Source: Malurus cyaneus samueli
Lineage: Eukaryota > Chordata > Aves > Passeriformes > Maluridae
Length of the DNA: 64,000 nt
Direction of reading: 5' to 3'
Assembly: GCA_009741485.1 (NCBI GenBank)
Contig: CM019238.1
Location: 7,917,477-7,981,476, forward strand
The notes under the pieces were generated by a model, which ran no database searches, had not been told where the DNA came from, and saw only the letters and a program-made list of their open reading frames with translations. Below, piece by piece: positions 38,151 through 51,000 of this stretch (positions are counted from its first letter, which is position 1; every line of letters begins with the position of its first letter). The translations under genes were made by a program, and so were the position numbers.

Positions 38151-41100
38151 AAACAAAGGACTTTAAATTAAATGAGAGAGCAAAAATGTATTTTATCTGG
38201 CTGGATGTAATGTTTTGACATGCAAATTTTATTTCAAAACCAGCATTTTTTCCTTGTCTTATCACATTACTAATTCATTTCCAAATCAAATGAAATGGAC
38301 AAAAAAGCAAATAAAATGACTGTTTTTCTAAAGAGTAACATTTTAGGAATAAACTTGTCCCTTTCCCTAAAAACCTGTCTAATTTTCATAACAAATATTA
38401 TTAACATTTTAATGCATCATTTCTAGAAGCAATGTGTTTATCCCTATTTCCATAGTTTTCATGGAAAAAAGGAGTCTCTAGAACAAAGAGTTCACCAAAG
38501 TAACGACTTGTAGTGCACTTTCCTCTAAGTCATGTTTGACTGCATCACTAGTTTAATTACCACTCAAGTTAACATTTCCTTCTCTATTTCAAACTAGCAT
38601 GTTTTTTTAAGGCTCTATTTTTGAATGCAATGGCCTGATAACTTGTGGGTTTCTGTTTTGAATAGAAACCAATAGCTGGACATTCCTGTGCACTGAAAAC
38701 ATGTAGCCAAAGATTAAACTGGGGCTTCGGGACTATTATGGCTCCACCCAAATAAATAGTTCAAGGGAAACTATTCTGATACACAGGTTGCCAAGAACAG
38801 CAGTGTTTTTTAGAAATTATTTCTTTCTTAGAAGTCAACCTATCTCGTTAAACATTGCATTTAAACTATCAAAACATCGTTAAAATGGAAGAAAACGGTC
38901 TAGAATAAACATTGCACTCAACCTACCAAAACAAGGTCTGCTTTGCACATAGCTAATTACAGATGTTTAATTCGAGCAATGGAAACTCCTCCTTAACATA
39001 AATATTCTGCTGTTATTTTAACAGTGAGATCAATTTGTACAGGATTTCACAGAGAAGGGAATATCTAGACTGTCACACAGGAACTTCTGTTAGAAAGCCT
39101 TCATTTTCTCAAAATTTGGATCTTTTTTAGTATGCTAACCAGATAGAATACATACTGGATTTTAAACTGAAGTAACAACAGAAAAAAAAAACCATAGGTA
39201 GAAAATGTATAACTGGAATGAGTTAAAAGGCTCTGACAACTTTCTGCACCCACGTGACTCCTATTTCCACCCAGCCTGAGAACTGGAGTTACAAAACCCG
39301 CGCAAATTGGTTAAATAAACCCAGGGAGCTCGGGATATTGATTTCAAAACAGTATGAAAGGTGGTCAGAGTTCTGTTCAGAGGAGACAGGACTCAAAAGG
39401 TGAGGCTTTGTAGGAAGCATTTGAAATAAAAAGACTTACGGATAAAATTAAGTTCAGATTTCTCTTTGAGAGTTATTTTTCAGAAACTTCCCCCAAACCC
39501 CAAACCAGCAGAAGTACTTGACCTCACAAAGCACTTGGGGATTTCTTTCAGGGGAGGGTGGCAGTGATCTGACAGGATCACAGTGCTGGGTCAGATCAGA
39601 CTCTCCATCCCACCCACTCCTCGCAGTGCTCTGTGACTCTTGTTCCTATTACTTGAGCAAACTCTTCCATAATTCTACTTTACTTTTTCTTCTTAGTAAC
39701 TTCCCGTTTGTTCTCCTGATAAATACCAGAACTTCAGCTAAAAATGGAGAAGTCGCCTAGATTCTCTTATCTTGTGAACCCCCAGCCCTGGTGTGCTGCG
39801 GTTGGGTCCTGGCAGATCCCCCAACGGTCAGAGCTGCGGGGTTGGGCTCTGCTGTGCCCTTCTGGCAGCACTCACTGCCCCACACACAGCACAGCAGGAC
39901 ACAACTCTGCTCCACCCGCTTTTGCCATCGAGTGCATTCATTTACCCCTCTATTTGTCCTCCCAGACACTCCAAGAAGTGTGGTAGGAAATGCAAGGTTA
40001 CATTTTCTAATATGGGGTCCATTTGGGACTCTTGTTCTAGAGATGCTGACAAGGAATTTTGATTTTCAACAACACTTGAAGAAAGCAGTCACTCAAGCAA
40101 AGTGGGAAACTTGCCTTTTTTTGAGCAAGTGGTCTTCCCTCATCAATTTGTATAGTGTTGAAGATTAAAAATAGCTCTTCAGCTGGGGGACAGCTGCGCA
40201 GCGTTGACTTAAACGGAGCTGCAGTGACTCACAACAAGCAAGCATCTGTATATGGCCCTTTACTACTGCAAACCACACAGCACTAACAGGCAGTAAACAC
40301 TGGCAGGGCACTCAGCAGTGCTGCTGCTGCTGCTCACTGCTCTGACAAAAAATGGGACAACGATGTGTGGAGAGGTTGCAATTACCTGGGTGTTAAGAAT
40401 CCCATGTCCTTCTCCTTGTCAGCAAGGAGCAATGTGTCTTTTCAAGAGTACCAGTCTCTTATTTCATGAGACATTCTCTATGTTGTTTTTCCTCTCATCG
40501 TGACTTTTTGCACTGGCTGTGATAAGTCCTTTGTTTTCAAGGCCATGAAACCATTCCTTCCTTCCACCTCCCCCAATAAATAAACAACAAATAGTAACAG
40601 TCGGGGATCAGATGTATTTCCATACGAAAACTACCAAGGAGCCAACTATTACAGAATTGGGATGGGTGTGCTTAGCACCAATATAAGGAACTGTGAAACC
40701 CAGCAAACTTGAAGCAGATTTTCCCAATATATCTAATTTCTTACAGAGGCTGGTACTCATGATCCACTAACATAAATAGCAGGAATCTTCAGTGGGTTTT
40801 CCTCCTGTGAGGGGCTGAATGTCAAGCTATGCCTGAAACTTAACATTTTTAGTCTAGAGCAGGATGGACTTCACCTCCACCACCACCACTTCTTAGTTTT
40901 TGTTAGCAGCTTCTTCCCCTCCGCCTCCTGCCCCATACCCAGCTTCCCCTCAGCTTTGGGTGCTCCCTGGCACCCCTCAGACCCAGGTCCGTGAGCAAAG
41001 CTGGAACCAAGTGGGGAAACGAAAGCAGCACAGCTTTCAGGTCACACTTAGAGGACAAAGAGCTGCAGCACACACCAAATACTCTCCTGGGAGACTCCTT

Positions 41101-43332
41101 GCACAACTGCCTCTTTAGATAGGCTGACGTGGTGGTTTCATGGTTCAAGTATCAGACAGAGAGAAAAGCATTGTCCATGCTGTTAAATCACTCTTGGAGT
41201 ATTTGCCTGCTGTAGCAAAGCTCCCTGTGCTTTCTAATGAATCCTCCGCGTTCAGCATTAAGCTCTCTGTTTTTACAGAAAGTTACACTGGGGTAATTAA
41301 TCTCATGTTCGTTTCCTGCACATGCAAGAGAGCAGCCTTTGTTAGGGAATGATAAGACACTTCTAAGAATAGTGCTACTAAGAGCATCGGCTTTGTAAGA
41401 CATTACAAGAAAAACATAGATTCTTAACACCTGCTTTTCACTTTTCAAAGTTTTGAAAATAATGTTCTGCTTACCTAGAGGCAAATTCTGACTTGTTTAT
41501 GCATAGAAAACCTAGTTGCTTTCATCAGAGAATAAGAATAAATGAAGGCATACTTTGGTCTTTAGGCTCTAGTCTTGGAAAGATTAATTTGTTTAATTTT
41601 ATAAACACTGTAAGTATTCCCAGTGGCTTCAGCAGTACTACTGCAGTTTCCAGTCTCACAACCTGAATTCATTGCTTTGTCTGATCTCTTAACTACAAAT
41701 CCCACTGCAATTAACTGGATTTTTTTAGTGATTGGAATAGATTGAGGATTAAGAATTTCTGTGTGTATAAAACACGGGACCCTCACAAAGGCTGAACTCA
41801 GGAAAATGCAAACTGGGAGACAACCCCATGGGAGCAAGCGAGGCTCGGCAGGGCAGGAGAGGTCCCAGGAGCAGCAGTCCAAGCTGGAACTTGAAGCTCC
41901 CTGGAAGCGTTGGATCAGACCATGGGCTTTTCCAGCTGAACACAAAGGGTGGTGTTAAACTTGGGGATTTATGTATGTTGTCAGTTCAGAACCAGAGCCA
42001 ACACCATTCTCCTGTAAGCGGTTGACACTTGACACCTGCTGAAGTCAGTTTAAACAGTCATTGTTTTAAAGCTCTGTTGTTTTTAATCAGTCACTGTGGT
42101 TCAGCGTGAGCTATCTGCCACCCTAGTGCAAGATGCCCGAGCTGCCGTGCTGGTGAAACTACAAGAAAAATAGGGGAAAAGTAGTTTACAGCAGGTGAGA
42201 GACAATTTCCATTTGGTGTGTAGCATCCACTGTGTCATATGAGAGGACATTAAGCTTTGCTGTAATTGCAGCAGATTTCTTTCTGCTTTATTATGGACAA
42301 AGGAGTACCTTATCCTCCTAACCAGAGAACAAAGCCTAATCTGCAAAGATCTGGCTAATCTAGTGGTTGATGTTTGGAGAATAACATAGACCAAATTTCC
42401 CTTGGTTTTGTAGCTAAAATCTGAGCAGAGCAGACTGCGACTGGCCTTGTGAGCTGATCAGAGCCCCCGTTGTGACTATTATCTTGACTGTATAATGGGG
42501 GCTTTCAAATCCCAGCTTTATCACATTCTGTTTTCTCTACTTTGCCCTTTTATGAATATTGAGTCATCAAAAATAGCTTCACTGACAGAGTCACTAATGA
42601 TACCAGCTGGGTGAATCAGTGGCTCTTACACTGTGCCTGCTATACAGGGCTATTAGTACACTCATTACAAAATATAGCAAAAATTAGATGCCCATCATTT
42701 ATTTGCAGTTCCCGTGAGACACATCATAGTGGTTATTTTAGATTTGGAAAATGCTAACTGAACAAAGCAAATATTCAGCCATTTCAGTGCAATACTGTGG
42801 TCTAAAAGAAGAGACTCTGGCTTGGAACAAGTTAAAAATAAATTCCAACATCAGTAAATTACCCTTTCTGCTAGTTTTTAGCGCAAAGGAAAAATATGCT
42901 ACCAGATAATATCCACCATATCCTTCACGAGACAGTTATGCCTCATAACTGGGAAAAGCTAACATCAGCACTCCAGAGAAAATGCTGATAAACACGAGCG
43001 AATACGACAAATGATGTAAGCTGTGCATGGGGCTCGGCGAGCCAGAGACACGGCCAGGGGCATCCTTCGAGTACGGTGCAGAGCTCCGGGGAAGGCAGGT
43101 TAGAAGGGCATGACTCAAACGGGTATTACCGATTCCAAAAGTGTCACAGCGCAACAATGTGACAACATGCCTGATGAAGAACCACCGCAAATGAGTATGC
43201 AAAATGGCCCACGAGAGGCTTACATCTTCAATGCTGTCCCAAGCAGATTTTTAAGGGTCATTTATTCCTACCCGGAGCGCTTTCCTCGCAACCCTGCAAT
43301 GATACAGTTTCCTATGTTTGCAACACACATCC

Positions 43333-43361
43333 TTTTTTTTTTTCTCTTTTTTTTTTTTTTT
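43333..43361. repeat. Poly-T tract
   Basis: T11 and T15 separated by CTC. It is followed by CCCCAG, so it mimics a plus-strand splice acceptor, but no plus-strand exon is supported here. Confidence 0.9.
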
Positions 43362-44051
43362 CCCCAGAAAACAGGCAAGCAGATAGAGAATGAAACAAGG
43401 GGCCCATAGTGCAGTTGCAATCTCCATGCAGGGCTCGCTTCTTCTCCCCAGCCCCCTTCACCTTTCAGCTATCAGGAACTTTACAGCACAGCATCGTCCA
43501 GCGCCTCTTTATCACACACCAAAAGTGAAGCTTTCTGCTAACAACTGCATCTGGCATTGTAAATAAAACTATTGCAGATGTTGCCTTTACCAAGTGTCAT
43601 AGAGATTACAGAGCATCTTAACAAAGCCGAGCCTCAGAATTTAAACTGTTAGGATTTTGGCTGTTTGTTCGGGTTTGTTTTGTTTTTTTCCTTTCTTTTT
43701 AGGATGTTCTTGTCCGTCCCTGGAAAAGTGACATCTGCAAATTCTGTTACAACAATTCTGTTAGTTACGGCAACATTAACTGAAACCGAAATGTGGTTTT
43801 CAACCTAAGATATGTTGCATAACAGCTGAAGCATTATAATCTTACGAGCCGGGAAAGGTTAATTCCAGAGGGCACAAGAATGTCGGTGAAAACTAAAATA
43901 CTCCGTAAGCGCATGGACTTGGAAATCTTTTTTTGTTTTGGTCCAAGGAGAAGCCGAAAAGGGCGAGAGATTTCAGAGAGTTAGACAGCGAGCACATGCC
44001 GAACTCCCTTTAGCGAGAAAAAAAAAATATCAGCAAAGCCTCTGCACTTAC

Positions 44052-44123
44052 GTATCTCTTGAGTTTCTTCTCGGGGGGTGATTTGATGAGCCATCCAGTG
44101 CAAACCACGTCCCCCGAGCTCAT
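44052..44123 (-). CDS. GAB3: GAB3 coding exon 1: start codon and PH domain beta-1 region
   Basis: The exon encodes the first 24 residues, beginning [20 protein letters not shown] and ending LKRY. The GAB family start is MS(S/G)G-x-V-C-x-GWL-x-KSPPE-x-KL-x-RY, and MSSGD is the GAB3 form. The start ATG (44123-44121) has A at -3. The exon ends in TAC followed by a perfect GTAAGT donor, in phase 0, and joins exon 2 to give RY-AWRKRWF. The Lys and Arg residues of this segment belong to the beta-1/beta-2 region that lines the phosphoinositide pocket in PH domains. It lies in a CpG island and is divergent from SMARCA1, 11.6 kb away. Confidence 0.96.
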
Positions 44124-44157
44124 CTTCCCCCCGGGTACGGAGCGGCGGAGCGGGAGC

Positions 44158-44405
44158 CAGGGTGCGGGCTGGCCGTGCGTGTGCGCTGGTTATGTGCGTG
44201 TGTGTGCGGGGGCGTGTGTCCGCCCGTGCGGGTGTGTGTGTGGTGTTGTGTGTGAGCTGTATGTGTTGTGTAGTGCTGATCTCGTGTTGTGTGTCTTGTC
44301 CGTGTGTCCGTGTGTCCGTGTGTCCGTGTGCCGGTTTGCGCGTGTGTGCGTGTCGCGCCCGCCCCGTTTGCCGGTGTGCGCGGCCGTGTGTCCGCCCGTG
44401 CGGGT
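44158..44405. repeat. TG/CG-rich tract in the GAB3 5' flank or 5' UTR
   Basis: About 250 bp of alternating purine-pyrimidine TG and CG, with four near-perfect CGTGTGTC octamers around 44300-44330. A 21 bp segment starting CGTGTGTCCGCCCGTGCGGG occurs twice, at 44213 and 44385. On the GAB3 sense strand it reads CA-rich and starts about 35 bp upstream of the ATG. It is likely transcribed as 5' UTR if transcription starts upstream of it. Confidence 0.88.
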
Positions 44406-44729
44406 AAGCGCTCTGTGTATTGTTCCCGGCCAATTCGCATCCGCGGCAATCAGCTTCCTTCAGCTACGCTCTGATGCGGCTCCAGCCCGCGGAGGAAGTC
44501 ATGACATTGATCACTGACACGGCCAGCCCTCCCTCCGCCGCCAGCACAATGCAACACACCGAGCACGTGATGGGCGGCCGGGGCTCGCCGCCGCCGGCTG
44601 CGACACCCCCGGTACCGGCACCGACACCCGACACCCCCGGCACCGGCAGCGACACCCCGGCAACCCCGGGCACGGCACCGGCACCCGCGTCCTCAGGCCC
44701 CGCATCCGCCCACGCATTCCGGCCGGACG

Positions 44730-45070
44730 CACCCGGAAATGCTGGCGTCCCTGCCGGACCCGGGAGATGCTGGGCCGTCCCTGCCCGAGCCCCGGACCTG
44801 CTGGCCACGACCCTGCCCTAGCCCTGGGAGCTGGACTCGCGTCTCCGCGCCGCGAGCGCGCCTGGGGATGCTGGCCGTCCTGCCCGGAGCCCCGGGGATG
44901 CTGGCCGTCCCTGCCCGGAGCCCCGGGGATGCTGGCCGTCCCTGCCCGGAGCCCCGGGATGTTGGATGTCCCTGCCCGGAGCCCCGGGGATGCTCGCTGT
45001 CCCTGCCCGGAGCCCCGGGGATGCTGGCAGCCCCCTGCCCGGCGGGCCGGGATGGGCGAGCCCCGAGGCT
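44730..45070. repeat. 31 bp GC-rich VNTR in the GAB3 CpG island
   Basis: The core unit is GGGGATGCTGGCCGTCCCTG followed by CCCGGAGCCCC (31 bp). Well-kept units start at 44864, 44894, 44925, 44956 and 44986, with lengths 30, 31, 31, 30 and 31 bp. A degraded unit follows at 45017, and more diverged units lie upstream at about 44732 and 44762. Each junction creates the palindrome CCCCGGGG or a close variant. It lies about 0.6-0.95 kb upstream of the GAB3 start codon. The long minus-strand frame across it is an artefact of the repeat. Confidence 0.93.
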
Positions 45071-48000
45071 GAGCCGTGGGAGCGCCGGAGGCAGCGGTGA
45101 CAGCGGAGGTCCCCGTGAAGGACCGTGGTGACCCGGCAGGAGAAGGGTTCTGGACGGAGCGGGAGGCAAAACCAGCGCCAGATGGGTCAGTTCCCACTGA
45201 AATCTCCACTGCAGCGTCCACCATCTACCAGACTTGGTCACTCGGTGGATTTAAGAGTTTTTCCAGTAGCATTTAGCCCCCTGTATGAATTTAATAAGAA
45301 TAAACATGATTTTTCTGATCACATCATCACAGATTTTTTAGAAACACGCTTTATCAGAAAGAGACTTAAAGGACATCGCTTGCCACTCCACTGCCACGAT
45401 TCAAAAATACGCCCACAGAGTGCATAACATTCCTGATATCCTTGTAGTTTGTGCCTCTTTCCAGGGTGGGAAACTCCTGCCTTTTCAAGGACAGGGCAGC
45501 TTGTGTTCGTTTTTAGGAAGACTTATTTGAAGTGGACACAGCGGCTCTTCACCGGTTTCACGAGTCTGTTATTTCAGAATCTCACGTGCCCCTGGCCAGG
45601 CACAGCTCTCGCAGTGCAGCCTGGCTCAGCAAGGTGTGCTCAGCACCAGCAGGCCTGTGGGACACTCCAATGCTCTTACTGAATTTTTCAGGTCTCTGCT
45701 GGGGCTCTTTGGCAGGTCAGACTGACAACATCTTTCAGCGTCCCTGCTGGAATCTCACAAACTAGAAACCATGATTCTGTTTTACAAGTTTTTAAGAAAA
45801 AAATGTGATGGCAATATGTATGTATTATACTGAATATAATATGTACTATAAATGGCATAACTATAAATACTTGCCCTATGTACATTTACATAAATATATA
45901 AATAAATCTGTACAAACTCCTGTTGCTAGTGCTTTACATTATCACTAGTCTCAAAAGAATCCTAAGATAAATGAAAACTGTCATGAAAAAATTACAAATG
46001 TTGTATTTCAAATGTGCTCTGACTTTTTTGGATATGTTTTTCTTTGAGAGTGGTTTTCATGCAGTCTTACAGTACAATTTAATTCCCAACCTTCTATTCT
46101 ACTACCACCCTCACTCAGCTCCATTTATCCATTATCCACAGTGATGTTTTAACAACTTCACATGTTTAATAGCAGGTTTGTGAACAAGGCTTTGCAACAC
46201 TTCTCCTTGGAGAGATATATCCAGCCATGGAACTTATTTAGAGAAGGAAAGTCACACTTTCCTTCCATATGCGACTTGCCTATGTCACCCTGACAGATAC
46301 AGTAGCCTTAAACTAAAGGCTTTAAACCTTCAAACTGTCCAAATAAAGTGAGTTGGGATACATTTCATGTGTTACCCCTGCAGTGTCCTAACAATATCCA
46401 TTTTTTACTGAATCATCCTTCAGACAGATGGCTTCCCCTGTGCAGCTGCATAACCACTTGCAGAAAGGCAGCAGAGGGAACGGGGAGGGGACAGGACAGG
46501 GGAAAAACCCTGAGCCACAGATTGGATTTAAACATCGAATAGCAGACCACAGCCTTAAGGAGAGCTCTGGCTCAGTCTTTGCTGTGGCCAGTGACAACAG
46601 TGCCTAAATCACCAGCAGTCCCCATCCTTGTCCCTGCATTTCTGCCATCACCTCCACTGTGCAGACAGGGTGTATTTGTGCCCACATGAGGAACTGAATC
46701 ACAAACCTGACTGTTTGGAAAAGAATGAGTCAAAAAGAGAGAGATGTTATTTTCCAGCTGTATCAGGACTAGTTTCCTGAGCTGATAAATGCTGTGTCCT
46801 GCTACAGCACTCGTACCTTATCAAGGGAGGGGGTGATGCAGAGGCAATAAGAAGAAATCAGCAGTTGCCTAAATTGGCAGTTCTGCCCAAAACCCGCCTG
46901 CTCAGTGGTAGCCATGGTGACAGGGAGGGGTGCAGTGATTCTGTTCCCTGCTCGATGTGTCAGTCCTCTGTCAGACGGCCCCTTGTCCTCTGGAACTGCT
47001 GGAACGGCTCAGCTGCCTGTGAAGCACCTGCCCAGCTACTTGCACTCAGCATATTCAGAATAAATAAAATCTGTGCCAGCTTACTTATGGTGCCAGTAGC
47101 CTGAGGAGAAATACAGGAAGCCATAATTAAGCAGAGCATGTGGGGGTTAACGTGTTTGTTATGAAAGCTGCTGTGCCTTCTTGGTATTTGTGCTCCAAAC
47201 ATTAAAAGAGCAAATAAAGTAATTTTCTTACCCTGACAACTTTCATTGAGCTGATAATGCATCTCTCACACCTGTGTTTGACAATAACAGGCTTAAAATG
47301 AATGGTATCTTATCCTAATGGAAGAAGTGGGATTTCACTTTTGTCCTGCTCCGTGCACTGACTTTTCAGCCGCATATACATTATAAAATTATTTTTGTAA
47401 ATCCATCATCATAATGATGAATGACAGGGTCTTTTCTCAAAAAAAACCTTACAGTTGAAGACTTATGTAGAGGGTGAACTGAGGCTGGAAATGGATGGAA
47501 AGTTCTCAATCCTCTCCTCTGACTGCTGCTGAACAAGTTTTTTTCCTCTTCCTAAGTACATCATCCCAGGGGTGCTACCACGGTCAGTGATGGGCTGGCC
47601 CTTGGCCAGTGGCACATCCATCTCGGAGCCAGCTGGCCTTGGCTCTGGTGGACATCGGAGAAGCTTCTGGCAGCTTCTCATAAAAGCCCCTCTGCTAACA
47701 AAACCTTGCCACAAACCAACACAGCCCTCACCAGACTAGCTCATGTGCCACTAGCAGAGATCAGAACAACCATGGTCAGTTTGACCCTGGATGTGTGTGC
47801 AATTCACAGCAGCCAGATCCCTTAGAGGATTTAATTCTCTGCTGGTCATGGAAGAACTGTTCTACTCCCTTCATTTCCTAACTTAGGCTACTGATGTTTC
47901 AGAAGAAAACACTTGACTACTAATAAAACAGAGGAGAACAAAATGGCTTCTTGCATTGATGTGAGACTCCCTCATGACTTTACAGACCACTGATAGAAGT

Positions 48001-51000
48001 CAAGCATGCTATTAAAGCTTATCCATTTTCATGTTGCACAGCAACTGGTGGTTTTGTTATTAATACTGAGAGTAGTGAAAGTTCTTATTTCCCTGTGGAC
48101 AAATGAATAATCAGGATGAAGAGGATGGGAAAAATCAGAAGGATTTATTTAATTCACAAATTTATAGGTATCAAAGGAGGAAGAGATACCTGAGTTATCT
48201 CAACTGACATTTCCATAAGCAGATGGTTTTCTGCGAATCTAGCCCCACATTTAATTTACAACACCATGCAGGCATTGTGAAGGTTGAGGTGCACACAAGA
48301 GACAGCCACAGCCCTGGGAGAACAGCCTTTTCCTCTCATCTAGCAACTGATCCCTGTTTACATATGGAACTCTCACCACACTTACTCAGCAGAATGCTAA
48401 CATGCCTCTGCAGCATTCTCTCAGCAAGCAGAAAAGCCCAGGGCCACAAAAAGACATGACACAGTATATATGTTCCAGCTGTTCCTGACAGTTACCACTC
48501 TGCTCCCCCCTGCAGTCAAATATTTCCCTCTCTCCATTCACAAGGACAAATTTAGCAAAGTCATGGGATAATTCACCCCCTGCTCTTCCTTTCAGCAGCC
48601 TGTCCTCACTATACAAATCAGGACTAATGGAGGAATGCACGCAGATCCTCAGAGAGACACAATTTGTTGCTGCTGTTTAAACAATTAACTACCAAAACCG
48701 GAGCCTGACCAGACGCCCAGGGTGATGCTGACCTGTCTGCACTGTGCTGTTTTTTTGATGAATATATTCTGCCTGGTTTGTGCTCTGTCACCCCCAGGCC
48801 CTCGATGGCAGTGACACCCCATAGGCAGACACCTGATTTTGGAGCAGGGGCCATTGTGAAAATAAAAAGAGAAAACAGACGAACGTTGTTGTGGTTTTGC
48901 TCCAGGAAGCATATGAGCTATGTGAGCTGCATGTGGGTATGGCCTTTATTGTTGTGGACAGGGCAGAATCTAATTTTACCAAAAGCTCTCATGACACATA
49001 GGGAGAACTCTGTCAATCCCTTTCAGAAAACAGACCAACGCCCTCTGGCACTACCTCCTCTGTGAAACAGCAGCAGACATCCAGCATCTCATAGGAAAAT
49101 CTGTTAGAAAAGTGACTGGAGTTCTGCTGAATAGTGCATTTATTTGCAAATGTAAAACAGTCTTTTTCTGAAGTGGGAGTGGCAACAAACAGGCTCACTT
49201 TGGTTCAATCTCTGCCCTGGCCTTTTTGCCAGAAGAGAGGTTTCTCTCTTCTCTGTCATCCATGAAAGAACACATTAAAAATTGTGGTTTTTGCAAATTT
49301 TCAGCTTCTGTTTTCAGACTAGAAAACAATTTTCTGATATCTACATGGGTGGTTAAATAAGTCATGGCTGTTCCTTTCTACACATGAATCAGTAGCAAAT
49401 CTTTTGTGAGGATTTCCTTGTGAGGTAATGATATCACTGGCTCCTCAAGGTCAACAAATAATCCTTGCAGCTGAGGGAGGAGATACAAAAGCTTTTCAAA
49501 AGATCCAGTATTTCTATTCTAATTGTCTTCATTACTTTTATGAACCAAGAAAAATCAACTTTATTTTTCATACACAACAATGATCAATACTCAGTTCACA
49601 TGTAAGAAGGTCTACTGTATATATGGCAGTTTGGAGGTGTATATCAGTGCACAGGAATCCAAAATAATCTATTTGACTTCAAGATAAAGATATAACTCTT
49701 CCAGATCACAAACAACAAAACATTATTAAATTTGGATTTTAATATCCTGAAAGTGAGGATTTGCTATAACCAGTTTACTCTAGACTGTCTGAAGTTTGGA
49801 TGTGAAGCTTAAAGAAAGGTCTCAGGTAGGCCTGCAGAAACAGAGGGGGGAAAGGTCTGTAGTTTTATGTTTAGATGGAAAAATGTCTACCTAGCTATTT
49901 TCAGATTCATAAACGTGGAAGGCTCATGATGAAGTGCAGGATGGGTCTCAGCTTCCCCAAAATATTCTTACTGAGACCAGAGAACACTCTGCAGTGATGA
50001 GAAAATGAACCCAGGAAAATTAACAGAGGACACTGCCTGCCTCTGTTCTCTAGATTGCCAAAAAATGCCTGAGAGTAAATAGGAACCTTACCTCTTAACT
50101 TGGGAGAAATTGTCATGCCAATGGCAGAACTGTCATGAAAGAGAGACTTTCCTCCTCTAGGCAATTAACTATGTTTAATTATGACTGAATAGAACAAAAT
50201 ATAGCAAACAGAGCATAAAGCAAATAGACCAGAATACAGCAAATAGAACAGATTTCTGAACTCTGTGTGTAAAAGGTTGCTCTGTGCGAAGAATGTAAAT
50301 GCAGGAAAGGAGGGATTGTTTTGATGGCAGCTGTGTGTTTGAGACTGTTACAAAAAAGGAAGAATCAGTACAGGATGAGGAAGAAAGAAAGCCCAGGCAG
50401 TCAGGGAAGCAAAATAGCAGAAAAAAAAAAGAGAAAAGGGCAGCAAGGAGAAAGGCAGACACATATCCTATGAGAACTAGGAAAAACTAAAACCAGCTAC
50501 TTTTGTCTAACAGACCCCTCAGCAGAAATGAATAGTACTCCGGAAAATATAATAGGTTCAGTCTAGTTTTTCCCAGTGTGTAGGTGTTTACTAGTAAAAA
50601 TAGATATAAAGGACAGGACAAAAAGTATTTTCACAGCAGGGTAAAGCCTGTGGCAACTGAAGTGATGGCTTTTGGCTTATGTAATGCATCTGCCATGTTT
50701 TCAACGCTAAGGCAGGCAGTACTTTGCAGCATCCTTCTGTGCATTTCCTGTATTTATAGGAAATCTTGGTGCATGCTAAAATCTTTAAACAAGAATTGTT
50801 GCATTTACAAATAATCTGTGATCGGTGTGAAATCAAACCCACAGGCTTTTGGTTAAGAGAGAGATAAATTGTTTGGGCAGAGAAGAGAGAGTTAAAGGCT
50901 GTACTACACTAGCCTGCTCACTGGATACTCAATTATTCAGAATTTTATAATAATCTGTTTGTTTATAGGTTTTTAATATTGCAAAATGACTGCATAGGTT

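Larger units (their letters stand above)
3267..44051 (-). other. GAB3: GAB3 intron 1 (~40.8 kb)
   Basis: The intron is bounded by a consensus donor (TAC|GTAAGT, read on the minus strand at 44051) and the acceptor at 3267. Exon 1 ends in phase 0 and exon 2 starts in phase 0, giving the family-typical KRY-AW-RKRW join. No protein-coding exon of another gene is recognisable inside. It holds CR1 fragments near 3.7, 8.4, 15, 24 and 32 kb, simple repeats, a minisatellite near 35.3 kb and a perfect 32 bp duplication near 36.3 and 38.1 kb, listed separately. Roughly 36-39.2 kb is AT-rich and poor in recognisable repeats. Long stretches are unique sequence in which I see nothing specific. Confidence 0.93.
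44000..45250. promoter_or_regulatory. GAB3: CpG island / GAB3 promoter region
   Basis: CpG density and GC content rise sharply here against the AT-richer flanks. The island spans GAB3 coding exon 1 and about 1.1 kb upstream of its start codon. No TATA box is evident, as is usual for island promoters. The transcription start is not fixed by sequence. It probably lies between 44124 and about 44600 on the minus strand. The island contains the TG-rich tract and the 31 bp VNTR listed separately. Confidence 0.8.

Noticed and set aside
44511..45224. Minus-strand 237-codon Gly/Ala/Arg/Pro-rich frame
   Set aside because: It is produced by the GC-rich 31 bp VNTR and promoter island upstream of GAB3. 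Its repeat-like peptide mirrors the DNA repeat, and it does not join GAB3 exon 1 in frame.
47470..47720. Possible old interspersed repeat (GACATCGGAGAAGCTTCTGG region)
   Set aside because: The texture suggests a dispersed avian repeat, but I could not place it in a named family or find its ends. A repeat-library search would decide.
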